64,000 bases of DNA from Spirochaetaceae bacterium (GCA_002730875.1 PCBI01000018.1:5001-69000); one strand, 5' to 3'; numbered from the stretch's first letter, positions 44,120 through 53,747 are shown. Made by a program: numbers and translations. The notes: a model not told the origin generated them from the letters alone.

Positions 44120-45223
44120 TTAGCCGGTTAATATCTGATCCAGCGCCTGAAGCATACGCTCCATCTGGTCCGGCGTACCAACGCTAATTCGCAGATACTC
44201 CTTTATGCGATCATGGGCAAAATACCGAATCAGAATGCGGCGCTTTTCCAGCTCTTCATATATATGACGGGCCTGCTCCGCCGAACCCTCCGGAACGCGG
44301 GCCAGAACAAAGTTTGCCGCCGAGGGAATGCATTGAAATCCCCGGCTGTTCAAATCCTGAATCAGCTTCTCCCGGCTTTGCTTGATTTTCGTAGCATTCT
44401 CGTTCTGCCAGTTCGTATCGCGAATCGCCGCAAGGGCACAGCTCTGGGCCGCCATGTTCAGGTTATAGGAATCTCGAATCTTGTCAATCTGGGCGATCAG
44501 ATCTGGATGCGCGACCATCCAGCCCACTCGCATACCCGCCAGGGACCAGGCCTTGGAAAAAGTACAGGTACAGATCAAATTGGGAAACTCGGTTCCCGCC
44601 TTCTGCATAAAGCTGAAATCGGAAAAAGGCGAGTACGCTTCGTCCAAAACCACCCAGCCGGGGAAACCTTCGATGAACCGGGTAAGCGACTCCCGGTCTT
44701 CCGCAATACCTGTAGGAGCGTTCGGCATGGCCATGATGGCCACCTTGCAGTTCGCGGATTCGGCAACCCTTAGAATGCCATCCAGATCTATGCGAAAATC
44801 TTCTTTCACAGGAACGGTTTCATATTCCAGACCTGTGGCCCGGGCAAGGATGGGATACAGACTGTAGGTGGGATCGGGCATGACGAAGGACTGGCCAGGA
44901 TCCATGAGTCCTCGAAACAGAAGCGCCAGAACCTCATCCGAGCCATTGCCGGCCAACACCGATCCCGGCTGTAATTTCAATACATCCTCGATGCTGGCGC
45001 GCAATGCCCGGGACGTGGGCGCAGGATACTTTTGAGGAAATGAACGGGTATCGTCAGCCAGCGCTTGCAGGGCTTCAAAGACCGCCGGCGATGGCGGGTA
45101 CGGATTTTCGTTACTGTTTAGTTTGATTATTTCCGAATCATTCTTTTGCAGGCCAGGGACATATCCGTGCATGCTGCGAACACGCTCCGGTAGCATGGGG
45201 ATAAAATCGTTTATGGATTTCAC
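44120..45223 (-). CDS. hisC: Histidinol-phosphate aminotransferase HisC
   Basis: PLP-dependent class I/II aminotransferase converting imidazole acetol phosphate to histidinol phosphate. The 367-residue protein shows IKLNSNENPYPPSP, LAGNGSDEVLALLFRGL, MPNAPTG, VVLDEAYSPF, and the PLP-Lys motif CTFSKAWSLAGMRVGW, followed by the C-terminal RYFAHDRIKEYLRISVGTPDQME. The start is a GTG at 45223 with weak Shine-Dalgarno. No other his genes are nearby. Confidence 0.93.
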   Translation of the reverse strand: MKSINDFIPMLPERVRSMHGYVPGLQKNDSEIIKLNSNENPYPPSPAVFEALQALADDTRSFPQKYPAPTSRALRASIEDVLKLQPGSVLAGNGSDEVLALLFRGLMDPGQSFVMPDPTYSLYPILARATGLEYETVPVKEDFRIDLDGILRVAESANCKVAIMAMPNAPTGIAEDRESLTRFIEGFPGWVVLDEAYSPFSDFSFMQKAGTEFPNLICTCTFSKAWSLAGMRVGWMVAHPDLIAQIDKIRDSYNLNMAAQSCALAAIRDTNWQNENATKIKQSREKLIQDLNSRGFQCIPSAANFVLARVPEGSAEQARHIYEELEKRRILIRYFAHDRIKEYLRISVGTPDQMERMLQALDQILTG

Positions 45224-45263
45224 AAATCCAACAATGCCCCGGGCCCTGTGAAATCATCCACTT

Positions 45264-46268
45264 TTACCCGGAACAGGAGCCGCTTTTGATTGGATCTTGT
45301 AGCTCAAAGGCAGGTCGGCCCAGAAAAAAACCCTGTCGCAGTTCGATGCCCAGATTCAGAACGGAATGAAATTCCGAACTGTTTTCGATACCTTCCGCAA
45401 TCAAAGCAATATCCAGGCGCTGGCAAATATTGACCAGGGCATCCACAATAGTCTGCTTCACCGGCTCCCGGTGAATGTCCTGAATGAAATATCGATCAAT
45501 TTTCAAGTAGTCCGGCTGAATGGATGCCAGCATTTTCAGGCCCGCATAGCCGCTGCCAAAATCATCGATGGCAATGCGATATCCCTGGTCCCGGTAATGA
45601 TTCACAGTACGGGCAAAAAGGTCATAGTTATGGATCGCGGTTTCCTCGGTAATCTCCAGCACTATCTGTTCCTTTCGCATACCTGCCTGCTCTACAAGCG
45701 CATCCGTGCGGCCCACCGAATGATCCGGGTCAAGCAAGCTCTCCGGACATACGTTAATGAAGAGTAAATGATTCCATCGCTGACGGGACGCCTCACTCAA
45801 AATCTCCTCCCGGCAGAAAAAGTCCAAATCCATGATCCATCCATCCTGCCGGGCCTCGCCAAAAACCCTTTCGGTAGAAACGGCGGTTTCGTCCAGAGCC
45901 TGAATCGAGGCAGTACCGAAGGAAGGAACCGAGGAGACAATCGAGGAAGCGGCCATGGAAGGTAACCCGTTCCTGACCTGGCGCTGATCCGATTCGAAGA
46001 AACGCACCAGAGCTTCCACTCCATGGAGATGTCCCTCGGGAGCGTAGATGGGCTGGAAGGCCACCCGACTGCGAAATTCCGCAGATAGCGCGGCCATAGA
46101 GGACTGATTGGCACTCGAAAGCATTGAAACAAGAAAGCCCTGGGAATGTGACCTCTGTTTTACGGAGCCATGACGACAGCCAACAGGTTCGCCGAATCTT
46201 AAAATCATCATTGCCGGTTGAATGAACCGGTTCATCTCCAGGGCCTTCCCTCCGCATTTGTAGAGCAT
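45264..46268 (-). CDS. EAL-domain c-di-GMP phosphodiesterase
   Basis: A 334-residue protein consisting of a ~60-residue N-terminus and an EAL domain. The catalytic set is present: Glu of VEALVRF, Asn of LFINVCPESLL, Glu of LEITEE, Asp-Asp of IDDFGSGYAG, Lys of DYLKIDR, Glu of IAEGIE and Gln of RQGFFLGRP. It is therefore likely an active c-di-GMP hydrolase. About 35 Ser/Thr-rich residues (SMAASSIVSSVPSFGTASIQ) are inserted after the first motif, absent from normal EAL domains. The ATG at 46268 has AGGAAG upstream. It is divergent from the GGDEF-EAL regulator, 78 bp apart. Confidence 0.88.
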   Translation of the reverse strand: MLYKCGGKALEMNRFIQPAMMILRFGEPVGCRHGSVKQRSHSQGFLVSMLSSANQSSMAALSAEFRSRVAFQPIYAPEGHLHGVEALVRFFESDQRQVRNGLPSMAASSIVSSVPSFGTASIQALDETAVSTERVFGEARQDGWIMDLDFFCREEILSEASRQRWNHLLFINVCPESLLDPDHSVGRTDALVEQAGMRKEQIVLEITEETAIHNYDLFARTVNHYRDQGYRIAIDDFGSGYAGLKMLASIQPDYLKIDRYFIQDIHREPVKQTIVDALVNICQRLDIALIAEGIENSSEFHSVLNLGIELRQGFFLGRPAFELQDPIKSGSCSG

Positions 46269-46346
46269 TTCAACTTCCTGCAGAAGGGATTCTCAGCAAT
46301 AATTACTGACTTTACATATTCTCGTACCGTGCATCAGTTGGGGGCA

Positions 46347-48443
46347 ATGATCCATGATACCGATAGAAAGCTACGGATCCTGGCCGTGGACGACGATCCG
46401 GTGGCGCTACTGCTCTATAGCCGTGTTCTGGGGGATTTCCTGGAATTAGAAACCCATGAAACCGCAGAATCGGCGCTGGAATCATTCAAGGCAAAACCCG
46501 CCGACATTCTGCTGCTCGACTGGCTACTTCCAGGCATGGACGGTCTGGAACTGGCCGCCAGGATCCGCAACCTGCCAGACACAAACGACGTGCAGATCCT
46601 GGTGGTAACCGGACGGGACGAATCGGACAGCCTGGAGCAGGCCCTTCATGCCGGGGCCAACGATTACCTGGAAAAACCGGTATCCCCGCAGCAGCTCATG
46701 GTCCGGTTGGAAATAGCAAAGCGAAATCTGGAGCTGCGCGAAAGCAAGAAAGAGAGCGAAAGGAAAGGCGCCCTGATGCTGCGTGTTTTTGACAACAGCA
46801 TGCACGGTATATTGATCACAGACCGAAACAATAAGATTATCTATACGAATCGGGCCTTTTCCCGAATCACCGGATTTGAATCTGACGAAGCTCTGGGACA
46901 GACCCCCGCTTTTCTCAGTTCCGGGTTTCACAGTGAAGCGTTCTACAAGCAACTGTGGGAATCCATCAGCAATCATGGGGGCTGGAAGGGCGAAATCTGG
47001 AACAAGAGAAAGAATGGAGAGATCTACCCCGAATGGCTTGAAATCTCAACTGTAGTAAACGAAGACCGGGAGCTCACTCATTTCATCGCGCACTTCTCGG
47101 ATATTTCGCAGAAGAAACAAAACGAAGAGCAGTTGAGATATCTGGCCTCCTACGATACCCTTACAGGTCTTCCCAATCGAAGTCACTTCCTGGAGATCCT
47201 GGACAGATCCCTGGTGCGGGCCGGTGAAGACAGAAGCAAAGGGGCCATTCTATTTCTGGATTTGGACCGATTTCAAGTAATCAATGACACTCTTTCCCAC
47301 GGTAGCGGAGATCTATTGCTGCGACTTGTAAGCGAACGGTTACGCGGCCTGATCGGCCCTACCGACACGCTTTCCCGAACCGGCGGGGATGAGTTCGCCA
47401 TATTGCTGGAATCCCTGTCCGGGGTGGATCAGCCCATTCAAATGGTGGAAGCGGTAATGACCGAGTTTGCTAAACCATTCCATATCGAAGGACAGGAAGT
47501 ATATGTGTCCGCAAGTACCGGCATCTGTATCTTTCCCGACGATGGAAACGACTCGGATACGCTTTTGCGGAATGTGGATATGGCAATGTACCGGGCCAAG
47601 GAAACCGGAAGAAACACCTACCATTTCTATTCGCCGGAAATCAATACCCGGGCTTTTGAACACCTGGCCCTGGAGGCAAGTCTGCGCCGGGCCATCGAAA
47701 AGGACGAATTTCTACTCCATTTTCAACCATTGATCGCCTCCGAGGACGAAATGCCCGTGGCCGCTGAAGCACTGATTCGATGGCAGCATCCGGAACTGGG
47801 GATGGTTTCTCCGGCCCGGTTCATTCCCATGGCCGAAGAAACCGGCCTGATTGTGCCCATGGGAGCCATGGTTTTGCGCAAGGCCTGCGAAGCTTTTATG
47901 GATCTGAAGTCCAGAGATGTGAATCTCGATTACATCTCGGTAAACGTTTCGGCCCGTCAGTTTTTTCAGGAAGAGTTTCTGGGAATGATTGATTCCACAC
48001 TGGAAGCCACCGGCATGGCCCCGCGAAATCTGGAATTAGAATTAACCGAAAGCGCCTTTTTGCAGGATGTGGAACGAACTGTGGAGCTACTGGATCTTCT
48101 CCGGCAACGCGGACTACACATTGCTATTGACGATTTCGGCACCGGCTTTTCGTCGTTAAGCTATTTGAAGCGATTTCCGCTGGATACCCTTAAGATTGAT
48201 CAGTCCTTTGTCAAAGACATCCACCGAAACAAAGACGACATGGCTATTGTACGAGCCATAATTGCTCTGGCCACCGTGATGAAGCTTCGCATCGTAGCCG
48301 AGGGCGTAGAAACCGAGGAACATGCACAGATCTTGAAACGAGAAGGCTGCAATATCCTGCAGGGCTATCTTTTCTCCCGGCCCCTCCCGAAAGATGAACT
48401 GGAGGCATTCCTTAACGCCCGACGGCAGCAAAACACCGTTTAA
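46347..48443 (+). CDS. Response regulator with PAS, GGDEF and EAL domains
   Basis: A ~698-residue cytoplasmic c-di-GMP enzyme. Domains in order: receiver (RILAVDDDPVALLL; phospho-Asp in ILLLDWLLPGMDG), PAS (~140-255, GILITDRNNKIIYTNRAFSRITGF), GGDEF (~270-430; intact SRTGGDEFAILL; no RxxD inhibitory site at the usual position), and EAL (~440-695; AAEALIRW, NVSARQFF, ELTESAF, IDDFGTGFSS, LKIDQSFV, AEGVET, QGYLFSRP). Both catalytic sites look complete. I chose the ATG at 46347 with GGGGG just upstream; the frame is open to 46218, where it would overlap the divergent EAL gene. Confidence 0.92.
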   Translation: MIHDTDRKLRILAVDDDPVALLLYSRVLGDFLELETHETAESALESFKAKPADILLLDWLLPGMDGLELAARIRNLPDTNDVQILVVTGRDESDSLEQALHAGANDYLEKPVSPQQLMVRLEIAKRNLELRESKKESERKGALMLRVFDNSMHGILITDRNNKIIYTNRAFSRITGFESDEALGQTPAFLSSGFHSEAFYKQLWESISNHGGWKGEIWNKRKNGEIYPEWLEISTVVNEDRELTHFIAHFSDISQKKQNEEQLRYLASYDTLTGLPNRSHFLEILDRSLVRAGEDRSKGAILFLDLDRFQVINDTLSHGSGDLLLRLVSERLRGLIGPTDTLSRTGGDEFAILLESLSGVDQPIQMVEAVMTEFAKPFHIEGQEVYVSASTGICIFPDDGNDSDTLLRNVDMAMYRAKETGRNTYHFYSPEINTRAFEHLALEASLRRAIEKDEFLLHFQPLIASEDEMPVAAEALIRWQHPELGMVSPARFIPMAEETGLIVPMGAMVLRKACEAFMDLKSRDVNLDYISVNVSARQFFQEEFLGMIDSTLEATGMAPRNLELELTESAFLQDVERTVELLDLLRQRGLHIAIDDFGTGFSSLSYLKRFPLDTLKIDQSFVKDIHRNKDDMAIVRAIIALATVMKLRIVAEGVETEEHAQILKREGCNILQGYLFSRPLPKDELEAFLNARRQQNTV

Positions 48444-48502
48444 CCAGGACGCCCTGTTGCTCCGGGTGCTCCAGGGCATTGTGCTTCCCGATGCAGCCCG
48501 GC

Positions 48503-49480
48503 TCAAACAGCGCGATGACCGGAGAGAATACCCGGGTAGAAGTCCAGCTTTTCCATCACTTCGGCCTCGGCTTCCAGCCAATGGCTCCAGCTTCTGGATT
48601 CGCCGTTTTCAGCGCGAGCCGCGGGACCAGAGGGATCCGCGGAATCAACAAAGTCTCCGGCCAGTCGGAGAAAAGCCCGGTAATGACCCACTTCTGACTC
48701 CAGAAAGGATCCGTAAAGCGTAGCTATCGCAGAATATACATCCGGAAACCGCTTATCAGACCAGCGCTCCTCGCCCGAACTCTCATTCATTTCGCCTCTG
48801 GCAGTGTTGCCTGCATCGCCGTTAAGCCATTGCGCATCGCAGGAACGCCCATCGGCATTGGAGGCACTGGACAGAAGCGCCATCTTCGCGGCCTGTCCCT
48901 GGAGGAGGATGAATCGTTCGCAGCTTCTTAATTCGATCAGGGCGGCCACATAGAGCCGATCGGCAAGTTCGGCTTTTCCGTTTCCCTTTCGCACTTTTGC
49001 ATGCAGGGCGCCGGCATAGGGGTTCTTATGATTTCGCGACAGCGATATGCCGTATTTCATCATCAAATCGGTAACAATCCTGAGATGCTCCGATTCTTCG
49101 GCGGCCATGGACGTTAATGCGCGCACCCAGTGCCCGGGAGGCTCCCCGTGGGGCCATCGACAGAGCAATTCCAGAGCGTTCGAAGCGGCTTTTTTTTCCA
49201 GATGCGCATGATCGTTAAGCAGAAGGCCGGGCTCTTCCAGCGCAGCGCGAGCCCAGGAATCCGGCGTACTAGACAGCAATGGAAGCTCGAACGGATCTGC
49301 TCTTTCGAAGTCCCTGGAGTTTTTCGCCTCCGGGGAAGCGCCCTTATCCCGGTCCTCAACGCTCTTTGCCGCCCGCCGGATCGAAGAATGGGAAGGGCCA
49401 GACGCCTGCGCCTCAACATCAACCGAAGGCGGCGTTATAGTAGAATCGAACCTCGATCGCAGGCGATCAGATGATTCCAT
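48503..49480 (-). CDS. miaE: tRNA 2-methylthio-N6-isopentenyladenosine hydroxylase, MiaE-like
   Basis: A diiron monooxygenase that hydroxylates the ms2i6A37 base of tRNA. LLLNDHAHLEKKAASNALELL, MAAEESEHLRIVTDLMMKYGI, LYVAALIELRSCERF and LYGSFLESEVGHYRAFLRLA supply the ferritin-like Glu/His iron ligands. At 325 residues it is far longer than the ~200-270 usual for MiaE. It has a ~70-residue polar N-terminus and a ~35-residue insertion (around 215-250) rich in Ser, Asn and Glu. The ATG at 49480 has GGAGG upstream and overlaps the end of the UbiD gene by 14 bp, so they are coupled. Confidence 0.87.
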   Translation of the reverse strand: MESSDRLRSRFDSTITPPSVDVEAQASGPSHSSIRRAAKSVEDRDKGASPEAKNSRDFERADPFELPLLSSTPDSWARAALEEPGLLLNDHAHLEKKAASNALELLCRWPHGEPPGHWVRALTSMAAEESEHLRIVTDLMMKYGISLSRNHKNPYAGALHAKVRKGNGKAELADRLYVAALIELRSCERFILLQGQAAKMALLSSASNADGRSCDAQWLNGDAGNTARGEMNESSGEERWSDKRFPDVYSAIATLYGSFLESEVGHYRAFLRLAGDFVDSADPSGPAARAENGESRSWSHWLEAEAEVMEKLDFYPGILSGHRAV

Positions 49481-51323
49481 GGAGCGGTCCTCCGGGAGCA
49501 GCCATTTCCTCTACTTCGCGCACTACCTCCGGGTCTGATTCCAGAGCCGGGGCATGATGTGGTTTGATCCGCGCATCGATGACCAGAGGGCCATGGCAGC
49601 CCCAGTGTTTGAACTCTACGAAACTATCCACTCCATAGATGTCGTGGGAAGGATTGGAGCGAGTGAACACCACCCATAGAAAGTTATCCAGGTTTCGCGC
49701 GGTGAATTCGGCATCATCGCATACAACAATCAATGGATATCGCTCCAGGGATTCCTTTTGTTCGGACAGCTGGTTGCACAGATCATCCACATGGATTCGG
49801 TCCGCCTCCGACTTGAACGGCGGAGCCTTCAGGGCCAAGACGCCTGGAAAAATGACTCGAGCATCCTGGATAGTTTCGGGCAGTTTGACTCGGGGCATTT
49901 CAGCCCCCAGTTCTCTTCGCGGTTGCCCGGCGGCGGCGATAACCACCCTGGAGCCCCGATTGATGGAAACTCCACTATAGTCCAGAGTATCCATGGTGGT
50001 ACTGGTCTGAAAATGCAGATCCCGGCTCCAGTCCACTCGGCGAAGCATGTGATCGAAGAACTCCTGTATATGATGCGTGTCCAGGTCCGGATTATCCTGA
50101 TAGGCGGCAATCCATAGATACTTCGCAAGGGAAGCCTGACCGAATCCCAGAATGGCATTCGCTACTGTCAGAATCTCTGCCGGTATTCTTTCCTTTTCGT
50201 AAGGAGTGTAGCGCTCCTCGCCGATGGCCAGCATAAGGGGATGCACCCCGGCTTGATCCACAGCATGCATGGAGCGAAGCCCGGGAATGGAAACCGGCAC
50301 CATGGGTCCGGTAAGCTCATGGATTAGCGCTCCAAAGATTGTGTCTTCCTGCGGAGGGCGACCAACAACGGTAAAGGGCCAGATCGCATTTTTTCTATGG
50401 TACACTGCCGTGACGCGAAGGGCCGGAAAATCGTGGGTGAGACTGTAGTATCCCAGATGATCGCCAAAGGGTCCCTCTGGAAGCAGCTCCGGTTCCACCA
50501 CTCCGGTTATACAGAAATCCGCATCGGCAGAGAGAACCTGTCGAATCCTTTGACCGCCGGGCTCTTTGCTTCGATCCACGGAATAACGGAAAGCCCGTCC
50601 GGCCAGAGCGCCGGCAAAAGCCACCTCGGGCAGTCCCTCCGGCAAGGGCATAACGGCGGCGAATGTGTGCGCCGGAGGTCCGCCTACGAAGATGCTAACC
50701 GGAAAGGGACGACCCTTTTCCAGGGCCCGGCTATGATGCACGCCTATGCCCCGGTGAATCTGATAATGAAGGCCAATCTGTTCGTTGGTCCGGTAATCGT
50801 TGCCGGCCAGCTGAACCCGGTACATGCCCAGGTTAGATTTCATTAGACCAGGAATGTAGGCGTCTTCGGAATAAACTTGCGGAAGCGTAATGAACGGGCC
50901 GCCGTCCATGGGCCAGGATTGAATGTAGGGCAAGCGATCGATGGTGGTGCGCCTGTAGCGTACCGCGCCCCCCAGAGCTCGTCGGGGTAGTGCGGTCAGT
51001 CCCGCTCGCAAAGCATGATACAGATTGGATGGCTTTTTTAATCCACTGGTGGGATCGGCCTTGAGCGAAATCAGCGACTGAACCCGGCGTATGGTTCTAC
51101 GGAAAATGAAGCGGGCCCTTTCCAGCGTACCAAAAAGATTGGACACTGCAGGAAAGTCCGATCCCCTGACTCGCTCGAAAAGTATGGCCGGTCCCCCGGC
51201 CTCGAACACCCGACGGTGGATTTCGGCCATTTCCAGATGGGGATCCACTTCTTTCTGGATGCGAATTAGATGGGAGTTCTTTTCCAGGTCTTTTACGCAA
51301 TCGCGTATGCTTTTGTAGGCCAT
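49467..51323 (-). CDS. UbiD-family decarboxylase
   Basis: A 618-residue prenylated-FMN-dependent (de)carboxylase of the UbiD family. FLERVRGSDFPAVSNLFGT-like start, PFITLPQVYSEDAY, the prFMN/Mg-site MYRVQLAGNDY, and the catalytic Glu-bearing EPELLPEGPFGDHLGYYS are visible, along with DDAEFTARNLDNFLWVVFTRSNPS near the end. It is longer than E. coli UbiD (~490), with extra sequence at about 65-110. No UbiX-like flavin prenyltransferase is nearby. The substrate could be a ubiquinone/menaquinone precursor or another aromatic acid. It is the first gene of a pair with miaE. Confidence 0.9.
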   Translation of the reverse strand: MAYKSIRDCVKDLEKNSHLIRIQKEVDPHLEMAEIHRRVFEAGGPAILFERVRGSDFPAVSNLFGTLERARFIFRRTIRRVQSLISLKADPTSGLKKPSNLYHALRAGLTALPRRALGGAVRYRRTTIDRLPYIQSWPMDGGPFITLPQVYSEDAYIPGLMKSNLGMYRVQLAGNDYRTNEQIGLHYQIHRGIGVHHSRALEKGRPFPVSIFVGGPPAHTFAAVMPLPEGLPEVAFAGALAGRAFRYSVDRSKEPGGQRIRQVLSADADFCITGVVEPELLPEGPFGDHLGYYSLTHDFPALRVTAVYHRKNAIWPFTVVGRPPQEDTIFGALIHELTGPMVPVSIPGLRSMHAVDQAGVHPLMLAIGEERYTPYEKERIPAEILTVANAILGFGQASLAKYLWIAAYQDNPDLDTHHIQEFFDHMLRRVDWSRDLHFQTSTTMDTLDYSGVSINRGSRVVIAAAGQPRRELGAEMPRVKLPETIQDARVIFPGVLALKAPPFKSEADRIHVDDLCNQLSEQKESLERYPLIVVCDDAEFTARNLDNFLWVVFTRSNPSHDIYGVDSFVEFKHWGCHGPLVIDARIKPHHAPALESDPEVVREVEEMAAPGGPLHGII

Positions 51324-51446
51324 TTATTTAGCTACAGAATGAGAGCGCACCTTTGCAAGTGAAAACAGCCTGCCGTCATCAGCCAGCGCTCTGCACCATC
51401 GATGCACAGGACATCTCTTCTCCGGATATTGCAGTGGTCCCTATCC

Positions 51447-51556
51447 GAAAAGAATTGGCGGCGCCAGCGGGAAAAGGAAACGATTGGCGCCATCCAGAAA
51501 CGGAAACGATTGGTGGGAGCATCCGGAAACGGGAACCATTCATGGCACCATCCGGA
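51447..51556. repeat. 26-29-bp degenerate tandem repeat
   Basis: About 3.5 copies of a unit resembling GGAAACGATTGGyGssAkCATCCrGAAAC start near 51447, 51476, 51502 and 51531 (periods 29, 26, 29). The array lies just past the 3' end of the TatT-like gene (stop at 51564, minus strand), in the spacer before the ubiD gene. Confidence 0.85.
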
Positions 51557-51563
51557 TTTCCCC

Positions 51564-52250
51564 CTAGAAAAATCTCTGCAAAGCCTCTACTGCATAGTTC
51601 CGGTACATAGTATCTTCGATGGCATGATCCGGCTTGGGCTGACGGTCCACCAGATATTGTAGATGCTCCTGGGCCTTGTCCTTCTTGCCCATGTCCAGAT
51701 ATAGCTCGGCCAGAAATGAGCGATTGTTAAAGAATTCCGGAGCCAGCTCCACAGCTCTTTCCAGATGCTCGGCGGCCTTGTTTTTGTTGCCTACGGAAAT
51801 AGGCCATCCGGGGGCCTGATGGAAGAGCCGACCCAGAGCCCGGTGCGGGCCTGCAAAGAAGAAGCTTTCGTTTTCTTTGAGTACCACTTCCATGGATTTT
51901 TTGAACGGATCGATGCTTGCCAGGGAAGCCATGATCCCACGACAGATTCCCAGTTGTCCGGCATTAGATGCATACCAGAAGTTTCCATATATGGCCCGGG
52001 GATTCATATTAATGGCTTCCTTGCCAAAATTGGTGCCGTGTTCGTAGTAGACTTCCCGCTTCTTGTCGTCGCGAGTGAATAACCCCTTATAGAAGTAAAC
52101 GCTACTCAGCTTGCCGCAGATCAAATCTTCATCCGGATGTTCGGCGCGGAGGGCCAGCAAAGCCTGCTCCGCTTTTTCCAGATTTCCATCCGTTTCCCGC
52201 TGATCAATCCAGTGGTTGATGTCCGTTAACTTCTCTTTGATTTCGCTCAT
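51564..52250 (-). CDS. TatT-like TPR protein
   Basis: A 228-residue alpha-helical protein with TPR-type helices at both ends (NLEKAEQALLALRAEHPD; NKAAEHLERAVELAPEFFNNRSFLAELYLDMGKKDKAQEHLQYL). A central FWYASNAGQLGICRGIMASL ... FFFAGPHRALGRLFHQAPGWP segment matches the TRAP-transporter-associated TatT family. Members usually have a lipoprotein signal; this one begins MSEIKEKLTDINHW and appears cytoplasmic. No TRAP transporter genes are near, so its partner is unknown. The ATG at 52250 has GGGGGA upstream. Confidence 0.75.
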   Translation of the reverse strand: MSEIKEKLTDINHWIDQRETDGNLEKAEQALLALRAEHPDEDLICGKLSSVYFYKGLFTRDDKKREVYYEHGTNFGKEAINMNPRAIYGNFWYASNAGQLGICRGIMASLASIDPFKKSMEVVLKENESFFFAGPHRALGRLFHQAPGWPISVGNKNKAAEHLERAVELAPEFFNNRSFLAELYLDMGKKDKAQEHLQYLVDRQPKPDHAIEDTMYRNYAVEALQRFF

Positions 52251-52376
52251 TTTTTCCCCCTGATGTTTAACATTGCCAAAGCCAACAGCCTTTCAATGGC
52301 ATGATGCGAATGATGCCCTCGCAGAGTATCTTGCAATCGCCAGCCGGCTGTAGAACTCTTGCCGGCATGAATGGCA

Positions 52377-53660
52377 TTAATCGATAGCGTCTTCGCCTAC
52401 ATCGAAAGGCTCCACGATAGGTCCGGTTAGATCCTCCATACCGTGTAGCAGACCTGCGATGTCGTTTCGCAGTCTTTCTGTCACCTTCTCAACAGTAGCT
52501 TTCTTTTTCTTCTTGTAGTCGTCATAGTAGTCAGAAAGATCAAAGGCCGGCGCAAAGCGCACATGGGCGGTTCGCGGCAATATGGAAGGCTCCCCGCCAA
52601 TCATGCGAGGCTTTCTTCTATATACGTATGTTTCGAACCGCGTCAGCCATTCGAAGAATCTTTCCGGAGTTGGATTGGATACCAGATAATCCTTCTTAAT
52701 GACGATAAAATCGAATGCCGTGAGCGTTTCACGAAGCATCCAGTCCTTTTCGTCGTCATTCAGAATGGGTAAAGACGGATCCGGGTAGTTCAGCACAATC
52801 AATTCGTAGGCGGAAATAACCTGACGCAACTTCTGAATGGCATCGCCGTTCTTATCGTAGTTTTTCAGGTTGTAACGGTCCGCTATTCCATCCAGGATCC
52901 TGTGCCTTAAGCGACCAATGCGAAAGTCAAAACCTTTATCCACCTCCAGCGGAATCTGATACTCCTGCTCCGCTTTCTCCAGCAGGATTCGCCCTACAGT
53001 GAGAAATCTGCGAAGTAAATTCTTCTGGGCTGGATCAATCTTTAGAATTTTTTCCAGTGCGCCTATGTGCTTGTGCAGGGTTTTTTCGATTTCCTCTTTG
53101 CTGCTACGAGTAGTATACTTGACGGCCGCAGGAAGTACCACAAGCGAAGCGTTAGGATCTACCTTCCGGGCATCTTCCAATCCCCAGAAGCCCAGTTGCA
53201 TGGCCCCCGGCTGGAAAGGCATGAGCGAATCGTTTTCGCCGCTGGTAGGCTCCCCTTCTGGATAGATCACCAGCTTTCCCTTATCCCGTTTAAGGATTTC
53301 TCGGGACATCTTCAGCGACTCCCGATCGGCAATGCCTGCGATCACCGAGTAAGCTCCCACCTGCCGTATGACCTGACCGATTAGTCCCCCGCTCCATTCA
53401 AATACCTGCCTGGACGCCATGAAGTTGAATCTGGCGCCCATAATCTTGGACACCGCCATGGTAACCGGCGGCTCGGCTGTGGAGGGATGGTTCAACGCCA
53501 TCAAAATTCTTCTATCCCGTAGATTTCTGAGCTTTTCGCGGTCGCCGGGAAGGATGTCTATCTCTTCTATATTCTGTAGTATCTTTAATAATGGCCATTC
53601 CAGAAGATCGGCGGTCCATAGAAGGGGAAGATTGAAAGAAGGACCTATAAAGGCTTGCAT
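52377..53660 (-). CDS. PlsC-like acyltransferase with HX4E motif
   Basis: A 427-residue protein. ALNHPSTAEPPVTM matches block I of the glycerolipid acyltransferases, but with HX4E (HPSTAE) instead of HX4D. FMASRQVFEWSG corresponds to block II, LVIYPEGEPTS to block III, and LVVLPAAVKY to block IV. The C-terminal ~200 residues are helical and charged, ending with a Lys-rich stretch (DYYDDYKKKKKA). Acyl transfer to a lipid precursor is likely, though the Glu replacement is worth testing. The ATG at 53660 has AGGAG upstream. Confidence 0.78.
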   Translation of the reverse strand: MQAFIGPSFNLPLLWTADLLEWPLLKILQNIEEIDILPGDREKLRNLRDRRILMALNHPSTAEPPVTMAVSKIMGARFNFMASRQVFEWSGGLIGQVIRQVGAYSVIAGIADRESLKMSREILKRDKGKLVIYPEGEPTSGENDSLMPFQPGAMQLGFWGLEDARKVDPNASLVVLPAAVKYTTRSSKEEIEKTLHKHIGALEKILKIDPAQKNLLRRFLTVGRILLEKAEQEYQIPLEVDKGFDFRIGRLRHRILDGIADRYNLKNYDKNGDAIQKLRQVISAYELIVLNYPDPSLPILNDDEKDWMLRETLTAFDFIVIKKDYLVSNPTPERFFEWLTRFETYVYRRKPRMIGGEPSILPRTAHVRFAPAFDLSDYYDDYKKKKKATVEKVTERLRNDIAGLLHGMEDLTGPIVEPFDVGEDAID

Positions 53661-53719
53661 GAATCACTCCTGTTTTTCGGCTGTATGTAGATGGCGCCCG
53701 CAGAGGCCACAGAGGCATG

Positions 53720-53747
53720 TTTCTATCGGCAAATCAGGGTCTGTCAA
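53720..53747 (-). promoter_or_regulatory. Candidate sigma-70-type promoter of the 53660 acyltransferase gene
   Basis: On the minus strand a perfect TTGACA (53742-53747) is followed after 16 bp by TAGAAA (53720-53725), about 60 bp before the ATG at 53660. Confidence 0.45.
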
